From Chara braunii (lineage: Eukaryota > Streptophyta > Charophyceae > Charales > Characeae): 20,446 bases of DNA. Made by a program: the position numbers and the translations under genes. The stretch spans positions 1,548,356 through 1,568,801 of the forward strand of contig BFEA01000302.1 in NCBI GenBank assembly GCA_003427395.1. Reading direction: 5' to 3'. The notes beneath the pieces were generated by a model. That model did no database searches, was not told where the DNA came from, and saw only the letters and a list, made by a program, of their open reading frames with translations. The first letter of the stretch is position 1. Every line of letters begins with the position of its first letter. This document shows positions 9,051 to 17,186 of the stretch, piece by piece.

Positions 9051-9121
<71 letters not shown>
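9051..9121. repeat. (GA)n microsatellite
   Basis: About 35 uninterrupted GA units marking the end of the purine-rich region. The base composition changes immediately afterwards. Confidence 0.97.
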
Positions 9122-9123
<2 letters not shown>

Positions 9124-9136
9124 CTATTACATAGTA

Positions 9137-9357
9137 TGCCATCATTGCGACCGCTTGCGTATGCTTGCATTGCGAGTCCGTATGAGTAGGCCTTAGGCCC
9201 GCGCGGTGTTATATTAAGTCTCACGTGCGACGCCCATCCGATTTTCTTAGTGTGGGTACTACACACGCCATCATTGCGACCGCTTGCGTACGCTTGCATT
9301 GCGAGTCGATATGAGTAGGCCTTATGCCCGCGCGCGACGCCTATCCGATTTCCGCAT
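9137..9357. repeat. Tandem duplication, period about 130 bp
   Basis: The block CATCATTGCGACCGCTTGCG at about 9139 recurs at 9269 with only a few changes through the following 65 bases (GCTTGCATTGCGAGTC, ATGAGTAGGCCTTA, GCCCGCGCG). A second shared block (GCGACGCCCATCCGATTTT and its variant) is at about 9228 and 9337. The second copy lacks roughly 20 bases between the two blocks. It lies between the (GA)n tract and repeat copy B. No coding sequence is recognised. Confidence 0.88.
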
Positions 9358-9926
9358 CAGAAAGTTATGGGGCTGCCACTAAGAGACTAGGAGTGTTATC
9401 GTGTTGTTTGTCCAGCGTCGTTTTGTATGTGTGTACGAGTATGCGTGTTTTTTTTTTTTATGTTCCTTATAGCGGTGTACACGTGGCGTGTGGTATGCGT
9501 CCTAGTCGACTGGCGAAGAGTCGCGCTTGGGACCTCAGCCCCCCAAGACGCCGGTTCGCGTGCGGGTCCGATAGAGACGTAGTACCGCGCGTACCCCCTA
9601 TGCTACAGTGAACGAGAAACGCCCTCGGTTGGTCTACCTCTGCGATTGCAGCTGATTAGCTTTCGTACAGTGGACTGGTAGCTCGGCGGGGATATGCCCA
9701 CCGAAGGGAGGTGACAGCTCCCGTAAGGTGGAGGTAAGTCGTGCCTTGCGTAGGCCCTATCCTGTCATAGGGGCTCACGAGAGGTATGGCTGGCGCACTC
9801 GGCCGGAGCGGCTTGAGGACGATGCATGTATATTCGTGACAAAGGATTAAAGCCCAACTCCCGAGTGACGAGGCCGGGAGGGTCCCTCGCTGCCCCTGAG
9901 TGGTGTCGGACCGATGCGCTCGACAC
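9350..9926 (+). repeat. Repeat family R, copy B (5'-truncated)
   Basis: From 9609 it aligns with 12611 and 19646: a GCGAAYGAG-like start, then AAACGCCCTCGGTTGG, CACCTCTGCAATTGCA, CTTTCGTAYA and GTAGCTCGG. Weaker similarity upstream (ACTAGGA, CCTAGTCGACT) reaches about 9350. Downstream it shares the GGCCGGAGCGGC block and the terminal GGACCGATGCGCTCGACA with copy A. It lacks the first 2.2 kb seen in copies C and D. An open frame of 95 codons over its 5' part (9324-9611) has no counterpart in the other copies. Confidence 0.8.
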
Positions 9927-10126
9927 CGTGAGCCGACCGAGGCCGTGGGAGAAAGCCCATCCCCGGCAACAGCGCCACTTTGTCGCCCGGTGTGGCCCCT
10001 ACCAAACCGGTCGCACAGGGAAGGCTCTCGTCGAGCTAGAGGCTCTTCATTAGATCTCACGAATCCTTAAGACACATGTTGGACTGGCCTCACCCTCAAA
10101 CTAGAGAGACCTTTCACGAACAGATA
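9927..10126. other. Unassigned spacer between repeat copies B and C
   Basis: This is about 200 bases of GC-rich, then mixed sequence with no recognised repeat or domain. Minus-strand frames crossing it continue into copy B and are not supported. Confidence 0.4.
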
Positions 10127-12959
10127 GTTTGCAGGAGGTCCAACAACGTTGAACTGTCGCAAGATGTTGTATGTTTGGCAGTATCATCGTTATATTTGGT
10201 GAGGTTATGCTATCCGATTGGTTGCGCGTCGATGACATTACTGTGAGGGAAAATGCTGCCGATATTTTGTGCCTCAGTGGAGCCATTTTTTTGTGTATAT
10301 TTTTTTGTGTATGCTCTGGTGGTGGTGCTGTGGGGCGACATGGTATCAGTTGTGACGGCACGGCGAGCGGTAATCCCGATGTTTTTTTTTTTTTTTTTTT
10401 TATGGTGGTGCGCAGCAGTTATGGTGAATCTCAGTGCGACCTAAAGGTTGGGTTAGCGTTGCTGCATGGTTGGGATTGTGCGGCATTGGTGCGTGAACCG
10501 GTGATACTACTTGGAGTGAGTGTACGCAGAAATAGTCATTGGGGCTCATGACACTCAACAAGGGCCACCTTTATTTTTTTTTGCAGCGTGCGGAGCGAGC
10601 AGTTTTTGAGTTTGAGACCATCTGGTGCTGCGGGGGTAACGTGGGACCACCTAGGGCCATTTTGGGACCAAGTGGGACTGATTTTGAGATCGGGACGGGA
10701 TGTTGGCGTGGCTATTGTAAGCGGATGTGGTGATTTGAGGCTGCGTGGACTTGCGGTTGGTTGGGGAGTATCCTTGAAGATTGTGGTGCAATGGGGACTG
10801 CTTGGGACTGTCTGGGGCATTAGGGACCATGTGGGAGTTATTCTTGGGAGCACCCTCCTGGAGGGTTGTCCCACTTGAATTCTCTTAATGGACCCGACTC
10901 TTGCTCATTTGGACTTGGTGGAGGATGTGGACCGTGGCTCAGGAAAAATGTCACAACTTGTATAGTTGTAGACCGTTTATTTTTTACTTCAAAAATGAAT
11001 ATTTTTTATTTGAGCGACATAGTACTCGGCTTTCTTGAGTGAGCCGATTCAAAACTTCACTCAAGGTCCGTTGATTGACTCAAACTTCCCTTCACACCTG
11101 TGTGAACCAACACTTTGCTTGACCTTGTTGTTTTGAACGTTTGAAAGAAAAGGTAGAGGAAAGTTGTGCAAGTCATGCATGTGAACGGAAAAGTCTGATT
11201 TTGGGTGTGGGTTTGTGTTTGTTTTTCCAAATTTGTTTGCTTCGGATTGGTGTGCAGATAGGTAGAAGGATGCTTGCAAAGGAGATTGATTATGCGTATT
11301 TGAGAAAAGAAAAGGATTTTTTTTTTTTGCTTTTCACCTACCTGCATGTCAAAAAGGTTTCGATGTTTTGAACAATATAAATTCAGTATGCACTGTAAAA
11401 TAAATTCGAGTAAAAAAAACAGATAAGGTCAAATAGACTTAGCCTCTTCCAAGGGTTGACTCTTTTTGTCCCGAATGACTTTATCTACTTATACATGTCC
11501 ACATGATTCTTATTCTCTATCTCCTTCGACTTCTTTTTCATTCAAGTTACTCTGAACTTAGGAGGAAAGGGAGTAAATGAAACCTTGAGGCAGACATGTC
11601 CTCTTTCTAGGAAGCATCCAAGGTGGGGGTTCGTATGCTTTTGGAGCTGACCCTGTTATCAACTAGGGGTGGACCTGATTCGTCCGGGGTGGTACTTCGC
11701 CAAGGGGTGACGGCCCAACCTCTGAGATCCGAGTCTTCGGGCTCAGGCGAGAGGAAGGAATATCCAAAGACCACTTGTTAGAGGGTTGGATGCGTGACGG
11801 CGCAGAGTGGGTCAGCCCTCGCCGAGTCCTCGGTGACGTGGGGGTTGATTCAATATCCCTGCAGGTGACCACCTTAGGTGCCACTGTTAGAATATAAAAT
11901 TGAAAACGTAAGAATCTCCAGCCTGCAAAAGGGAGTTGATAATGAAGATGATGGTTTTTTTTGTGCAGTGATATCGACTGTGGTTTTGTTTTGAGTATCC
12001 TAATGATGAAGCTGAATATTTATCATTCGAGGAACTGAAAGAGTAATTATTGCTCAGGAGGACAAAACGACCAACAAAATTATTATTCGCAAAATGATAC
12101 CTTCCCTCAAGTAAGTTGCATATGTTGTGGAGGTGTGGTCAAACTGAGAGTTCAAACTTTGGCTAGGAGCCATAACACTTGTTGATCTGCATGTCGCAGT
12201 GAAATTTACTTGCAGAAGTCATTCGTGGCAGGGTTTAGTAGGTGTGTCGACGGACCAACCCATAAGTCAAATGTTAGGTTGTCCTTTCTTAATCTTTCAT
12301 CAATAGCGAGTTTCGGTCTTGAGAACGGCGGTATAAAGTTCTCTTCAATCATATAGGCTGGGACAAATAACTTTGGCAGATCATCTCATCAAGTCCAAAA
12401 ACGATCTTGTGGGATTGGATATAAGGTGTATTGATTATATTTTGACTCGAGAGAGAATCATAAAGGGACTAGGATTATTAAGTGGTTTTCACGTTTGGTT
12501 GAGACCGTCCTCGTCGACTGACGTTCAATTGTACTTAGGAGATCAACGGCCTAGGGAACTAACGACGACCGGTTTTCCTTTGGCGTTTGACCAATCGTGC
12601 CTATATTGCAGCGAATGAGTAAACGCCCTCGGTTAACCCACCTTTGCAATTGCATGTAAAAACTTTCGTATATAGGTCAGTAGCTCGGTACGGATACGCC
12701 TCTAAGGTTTGTGACATCCCCTTAGGGAAGGCAAATGCCTCGCAGAAACCTATCATGTCGTGGGGATCGCGGGAAGTACAGTTGGGGCACCCCGCTGGAG
12801 CGGCGAAGGGACGATGCGACCATATTGTCTCGACGGTTCGTGGGTTATTTTGCGTCGTTCCAAGTCTATCTTTGTTTTATTTTTTTTTAACTCCTGCGTG
12901 ACATGGTCGGGAGAACTCTAACCTTTTGCAAAAAAGGCGGGGGACGATGCGCACGACAG
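10127..12959 (+). mobile_element. Repeat family R, copy C (about 2.8 kb)
   Basis: It aligns along its whole length with 17187-19991 in the same orientation, at roughly 85 to 90 percent by eye where compared. It begins near GTTTGCAGGAGGTCCAACAA and ends at GATGCGCACGACA. It carries a T20 run (10382-10401) that is only seven T in copy D, and an intron-like acceptor (poly(T) then TTGCAG at 10581-10586) conserved in copy D. A G-rich segment at 10600-10870 repeats GGGAC. No long frame exists; the longest shared frame runs 10588-10878. Candidate identities are a non-autonomous retroelement, a long terminal repeat, or a duplicated non-coding locus. Confidence 0.88.
10587..10878 (+). other. Open frame of about 96 codons after a splice-acceptor-like site, shared with copy D
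   Basis: Right after the TTGCAG acceptor at 10581-10586 the frame is open to the TGA at 10876-10878, with no ATG at its start. The same frame in copy D (17623-17914) aligns throughout and ends at the same place. It differs at few residues and is broken by one TAG at 17705-17707. It is Gly/Val/Leu/Trp-rich with no recognised domain. The complementary strand is also open over most of this stretch (112 codons, 10536-10874), so the signal is ambiguous. It could be a decayed exon or an accident of G-rich sequence. Confidence 0.3.
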
Positions 12960-13720
12960 GTGACGTCGTTGTCGGGGACAACGACTATCTACCGTTAACT
13001 TTAGTGGAACGACACTTGGGTATTTTTATTTTTCTGATGGATTATTTGATTGTCTTTTGACGTTTCATAATTAATTATTTGATTATAATTGATTAGTTTC
13101 TTGTTGTTTTGAACCTCTATGTCATAAAGTGTTTATTTTATTCTAAAGATTTATTCTAAATATTTCAGCTGGATATACATTGCCTTGATATTTTGATTTT
13201 AATATATTATTTTTCTTACATTAAAAGTTAATTATTATTATCTATAAATTTTCAGAAACTATGTTAAGACTATTATTTTTTATCTCAATTATTTTTTAGA
13301 CATTTTATCATGAATTTTTGGGTATTCTTTTAGTTATTATGTTGTAAGATTGCTTTTGTTGTGATATTATTTTTTTGGAGCTATTTAGAACATCGTCAAC
13401 CAAGGTTTATTTTCTTTCAGTATTATTTTACTGAATTGTATAGTTTATTTGTGTACTTCAATTGATACATATTTCTATTCACCAGTTTAATCAGGCTCCC
13501 ATTCATTTTGAGGTTATCTATTTTATTTTACGTGATACATGTATATGCCATGAAGACTTCTTTTCTTTTGTAAAGATGTGTGGCTTGGATCATTATGAAA
13601 CTTCATGTGAAAATATTTGTTGTGAATTATTTCGTTGTGGGTAACTGAAGATGTTATAAGTTTATCATTATTTCTCGATAAATTTCTGATGTAATTGTGA
13701 GCTCTGTAGGTGGTAGTGAG
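12960..13720. other. AT-rich spacer, no supported gene
   Basis: Strongly A/T-rich sequence, clearly different from both flanks. It contains many TTATTT and ATTATT words and no frame longer than about 67 codons. It separates repeat copy C from the second hairpin-dense zone and might hold a promoter for it, but I see no defined box. Confidence 0.6.
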
Positions 13721-13723
13721 GTT

Positions 13724-14290
13724 CATGGCGAAGCCGTGCTCCTGGTCAACAGTCGGGTGTTGTCTTCCGAATCCTATTTGGTTTAAGGAAGAGAGACTAC
13801 ACTTTCATTAAAAGCGAGGAAGGTGTTGTGACCATATCAAGACGCTGCTTATAGAAGAGACAATTATGTTCGCCACAAGGGAAGGAGTACTGACCTAACC
13901 GCGTGTCGAGCCGAGTCATCTCACCTCCGTAGTCGAGGCCTCACTAACCTCGGTTGTGGGAGGTGGGGTTATCCTATTTTATTAAGTAGCCGATTGATGG
14001 GGTCGCAACATCAAAATCAGAGAAAATTTGGTGAGGCTCGAATCTTAAGAGGGGCTTGATATTTAGATGTTATCCTTATATGGATTACACTACTCCTCGA
14101 TGCATTTCACAAAGAGTTCACAAATATTGGACATGATAACGATGTGAGTTATTTTTCTCTCTGAAGTTGGAATTGACTCAAAACTTGGACGATGACTTTT
14201 GAATGAATGGTTGCTCTCTGGATGGTTCGTTCAGACTTGTCTGAACAGCTTCCGACATATTGATCTATTGTGATATCAACCTGAAGGTTG
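13724..14290. other. Hairpin zone 2, upstream part
   Basis: Stem-loops include CATGGC/GCCGTG with a GAA loop at 13724-13738 and CAACA/TGTTG at 13747-13762. TCTTCC/GGAAGA at 13763-13792 encloses a second short stem. A nested pair at 13922-13965 has CACCTCC/GGAGGTG outside and CGAGG/CCTCG inside. The almost loop-less GTTCAGAC/GTCTGAAC is at 14229-14246, and CAACC/GGTTG with a TGAA loop is at 14277-14290. No coding frame is supported. Confidence 0.65.
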
Positions 14291-14294
14291 TCGA

Positions 14295-14657
14295 TTTTAG
14301 GCTTGCCAGGGGAGGAATCTGGTAATCATTCAGAGAGATAAGATTATTGGCCGCCAGTGGGATGATGCTGGGACCATTCAGAAAACAATCCTTTATATTT
14401 TAGGCTTCCAGAGGCGGAATCTGGGTCCAAATTTTAATTTTAGGCTTGCCAGGGGTAAAATCTTGTACTATTCCAATTCATGAGTAGAAGAATGTTAAGT
14501 CTTTGGTTTTTGGAGGTAGAATTCAGTTTTATTTTTTATATTGAGGTTTCTGGAGGCATAATCCAGTTTGGTTGATGTTATTGTATTTAGGTTTCTGGAG
14601 GCTGAATCCAGTTTTGTTGTGTTTATATTTAGGCTTCTAGAGTCTGAATCCAAGTTG
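14295..14657. repeat. Seven-copy stem-loop family with consensus TTTAGGYTTCTGGAGGCNGAATCCAG
   Basis: Copies lie near 14296, 14400, 14440, 14502, 14540, 14586 and 14628. Each has a four- to five-base stem around a loop like AGGCGGAAT. In the first two the arms read CCAG...CTGG (14306-14322 and 14408-14424). In the fifth and sixth they read CTGG...CCAG (14550-14566 and 14595-14611). Two consecutive base pairs have therefore changed on both sides together. The third, fourth and seventh copies have decayed arms. A related CCAG/CTGG stem with another loop is at 14354-14371. Confidence 0.78.
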
Positions 14658-14667
14658 TTGGTGGTGA

Positions 14668-15812
14668 AACCTTCCAGGTTGTTCCGGATAATTGTTTTAG
14701 ATTGTTATGTATTGTAATCGTTGTTTTCACATAGAAATTTCATAAGAATCCTGACTTTGTATTTTGATGGTGAACGACGGGAACGTCGTTCAATGGCGTC
14801 CGGGAATGCTGTCCGGGCAGAAACGCTAACAAGGGTATCTACCTGGGGGGTTTAAATGTCGGACGATGTCTGACTTCGGTAAAGGGTCAGATTTTAGCAG
14901 CCGAGCGATTCAAAGCCTAAGAGGCTAACTAAGACTCCACGCGAGAATGCGTGGTTACCGTAAGGACTGGACCGTGAAAATTATCGTTGCGTTGTGAAAA
15001 CGCGCCCCCCTTGAAACCACATCTGGCCTTCGTATTTCGGTGAAGCCGAGCATGGGCCGACAACACTATGGTCAAGGCAGGGCACCTAGCCAGAGGGCTC
15101 GATGCACCAGCAAGGGAAAAAGAAGGTGGGATTGGCCTTCCAACAGGCCTTGGCCTGAGAGTCTACTAGGCTACGTGGGAGCAGCCTAGCGACTGAGCAT
15201 GCTTTTCTTATGGAACAGTTGCCCCTATCAATATCTCGATAGGAGCTAGCCCCGTAGGTTACAATACTTGAATCTTACTCGGTAGACACCGAGATCAAAT
15301 CCGACATGCCGCACCTCTGGGCTACCTCCATTTTGGAGCAGTTGCAGACGCACGCAGGTTCACAGGCACAACCAATCTCGGTCGAGCGACCACCCAAGAT
15401 CGTAGTTGAGATTCATCGCGCAAACCTGCATGGGCCCTGCGCAAGGATGACACATAATTCGAGATATGGTCCAAATTTCTTTTCGATTCCTAAGGGGATC
15501 GAACTCAGGGCTGTATTTCAACAGTTCGTGGGTGTACCACCACGACATGTGACCGTTGATGTTAGGTTAACGGAGAAGGAAAAAAAAAAAAAAAAACACT
15601 AACTAAACTAAAAACAAAGCGCCAAGTGGCGCGGTGGGAAGTGACCAGGGACTTATATTCCCAAGAGAGTGTTGTAGGCGCCGTCATCAACGGGAACCGT
15701 TTGAGGTAAGTTTTTTTTTTCTCCGTTCTTATAGATTTTCTTTTAGATTTTTTTAAAGATTTTCCCCCGTTCCTTTTCATTACTTAGGTGCCCATTCGTT
15801 TCAACGAACGGG
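14668..15812. other. Hairpin zone 2, downstream part
   Basis: Perfect stems follow one another: AACCT/AGGTT (14668-14680), GAACGACG/CGTCGTTC with a GGAA tetraloop (14772-14791), TCTGAC/GTCAGA (14869-14891), AGCCT/AGGCT (14914-14926) and CCACGC/GCGTGG (14937-14954). A three-tier structure at 15009-15077 pairs CCTTGA..CCA with TGG TCAAGG, then GGCC with GGCC, then TCGG with CCGA. Next come GGCCT/AGGCC (15134-15149), CTAGGCT/AGCCTAG (15166-15189), CCTATC/GATAGG (15224-15243), CTCGGT/ACCGAG (15278-15293), CTCCA/TGGAG (15326-15338) and GCGCA/TGCGC (15418-15442). The last are GCGCCA/TGGCGC (15619-15632) and TTCGTT/AACGAA (15795-15808). An AATAAA at 15817-15822 follows. No protein-coding gene is supported here. 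Confidence 0.68.
15580..15596. repeat. Poly(A) run
   Basis: Seventeen consecutive A inside hairpin zone 2, preceded by GGAGAAGG. It could be the tail of an inserted retrocopy, but I see no matching boundary or target duplication. Confidence 0.9.
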
Positions 15813-15892
15813 TCGGAATAAAATAAAGAAAAAACAAAAGCATGACTGTGCCATACTGTTTCGTCAGACTTTTACCGACTCATGAGGAGGCT

Positions 15893-15953
15893 GCACCCTG
15901 ACAGTCTGTATGAGTGTGGGGGGGATGAGCAAAATCGAATCAATCTACCACTA
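15893..15953 (+). repeat. Dispersed partial copy of the GTAAGT unit
   Basis: The segment GATGAGCAAAATCGAATC followed by AATCTACC matches the second half of the units at 5080-5900 and especially the copy at 16131-16203. The splice-site-like first half is missing here. Confidence 0.65.
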
Positions 15954-15977
15954 GAATGTGGAACTATGAACTACTGC

Positions 15978-15978
<1 letters not shown>

Positions 15979-16069
<91 letters not shown>
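15979..16069. repeat. (GT)n(GA)n compound microsatellite
   Basis: About 37 GT units with one internal TTT, passing into about eight GA units. It separates the two nearby GTAAGT-unit copies. Confidence 0.97.
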
Positions 16070-16121
16070 TGAGGGAGAGGGACCTTACCTGGCGGCCGGT
16101 TGGATCCACGACGACGACGAC

Positions 16122-16203
16122 GACCAACAGGTAAGTCTCCAACTTTGCAGACGGCCTTATGTTACCTCCATTGAGAGGATGAGCAAAATCGAATGGATCT
16201 ATC
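16122..16203 (+). repeat. Dispersed copy of the GTAAGT unit with a 20-base GT...AG core
   Basis: ACCAACAG is followed by GTAAGTCTCCAACTTTGCAG at 16131-16150, then ACGGCCTTATGTTACCTCCAT and GATGAGCAAAATCGAATGG. It is the best preserved unit in the window and keeps both splice-like dinucleotides 20 bases apart, as does the unit at 5821-5840. It follows a short GAC trinucleotide run. Confidence 0.75.
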
Positions 16204-16817
16204 ACCCATTTTTCCCCCTGTGGGCGAAGTCTACGCCCGTTCATCTAAAAAATGGCCTGCAAAACGATGTCCCTACGTGGCGCCATTTTTTTTGCCCGGG
16301 TACAGGCACATGAGACAGGGGGGGGAAAGAAGACCCTGTTGACCTTGACACTAGTTTGACTCTGTGAAATGACTATAGGTGGGGGAGGGTGAAGCTCATT
16401 TGTTTTTGAACAACGTGCATACCCTTCTCGGCGAGAAATGAAGGGGTTAGAAAAAAAAAAAAAAGGAAAAAAATAAAATAAAAAATGAAAGGAAAAAGAA
16501 AGGGAAGGGGTAACGTCCACGAATGCGGTTACAATAGTGCCCTAGATGCAGACTGATTTGAGCCTGAGTGTGAACACTCAGATAGAGCCTGCAAAAGTGA
16601 ACGACCATTGGAAAAGTGGTTGAGTCAAGCCATTCCTTCGACGTACCTGCACTGGGAAAAATGTTGGGTACGAGGGAAAAAGGAAAAATAAAAAGGAGGT
16701 AGTTGAAAGTGTGGTTGGGCTGCGACCGCACTGAACCCTTGATCTTGGCCCAGATCTAGGGCCCCAGGTGAGTTACGATTTTTACCTGGGGGAAGAAGTG
16801 TTGGCCACAGTCTTCAA
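16204..16817. other. No supported gene; A-rich run
   Basis: Mixed sequence with an A14 run and an A/G-rich segment at about 16449-16510. Minus-strand frames here are Phe/Ser-rich because of that segment and are not supported. Confidence 0.5.
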
Positions 16818-16834
16818 CTGGCTATAAAAGCCAG
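16818..16834 (+). promoter_or_regulatory. TATA box inside a small hairpin
   Basis: TATAAAAG at 16823-16830 is a strong core-promoter match. It is embedded in CTGGCT/AGCCAG (16818-16823/16829-16834), a perfect six-base inverted repeat with a five-base loop. Expected transcription would start near 16850-16860, at the base of the next hairpin. Confidence 0.45.
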
Positions 16835-16850
16835 CAACTCCCACACTTGC

Positions 16851-16921
16851 CTCACAATTGTTGAGGTTGTGATGCTGCTCACTTGCACTTCAAGTGCAGA
16901 TGAGCTTCATCACATTGTGAG
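16851..16921 (+). other. Imperfect hairpin of about 71 bases, possible structured RNA
   Basis: CTCACAAT (16851-16858) pairs with ATTGTGAG (16914-16921). Inside it, 16869-16913 is a 45-base imperfect palindrome: GTGATG/CATCAC, GCTCA/TGAGC and TGCACTT/AAGTGCA, separated by symmetric two-base mismatches around a single central C. A ten-base bulge (16859-16868) lies on the 5' side. Long stems with small symmetric mismatches resemble small-RNA precursors, although the terminal loop is almost absent, which is unusual for those. It sits where a transcript from the TATA box would begin. Confidence 0.6.
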
Positions 16922-17186
16922 GGGTGGTGCTGCCGGCGGAGGTATTGCTGAAGGCAGAAGTGGAGGTCTGCAGGATGAGGGGAGACACCGCTGGAGGAGG
17001 ACAGGTCAGGGCAGCCATAGCCCACGGCTGGAGGCTCTTTGCCCCACCCTCGTGCTGGTGTTGTGGTGGTGAGGCTGCGCTAAGGGCCAGTGGCGCGGTA
17101 AGGCATACCCCATGTGGTGGGGTTGTGTTGCCGAAGTTGTACAACATTGACATTATATATATATTCTTACAAGCATTATGATGAGG
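16922..17186. other. Unassigned G-rich spacer
   Basis: Between the hairpin and repeat copy D lies G/T-rich sequence (GGTGGTG, GGCGGAGG words) followed by a short (TA)n run near 17155. No gene or repeat is recognised. Confidence 0.4.

Larger units (their letters stand above)
6120..9121. other. Purine-rich (+ strand) region of about 3 kb
   Basis: The + strand is dominated by G and A, with many GGAG and GAAG runs, ending in pure (GA)n tracts. The bias removes stop codons from the pyrimidine-rich minus strand. That explains a 431-codon open frame at 7462-8757 (minus), which is Ser/Leu/Pro/Arg-rich, starts inside the (CT)n tract and has no domain. Overlapping frames in the other phases are similarly open. 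I do not accept any of them as a gene. Polypurine/polypyrimidine DNA of this kind can adopt triplex forms, but nothing here shows that it does. Confidence 0.7.

Noticed and set aside
12373-12618. IDYILTRERI motif reminiscent of the C-terminal part of APE-type endonucleases
   Set aside because: The SDH motif and other catalytic segments are missing. The copy D counterpart has stops, and changes between copies are largely transitions.
15619-15700. tRNA-like or tRNA-derived SINE signal (TGGCGCGGTGGG resembling an A box; GGGA/TCCC stem with a seven-base loop)
   Set aside because: No B-box (GTTCGANNCC) or acceptor stem could be found. The stem fits the general hairpin character of the zone.
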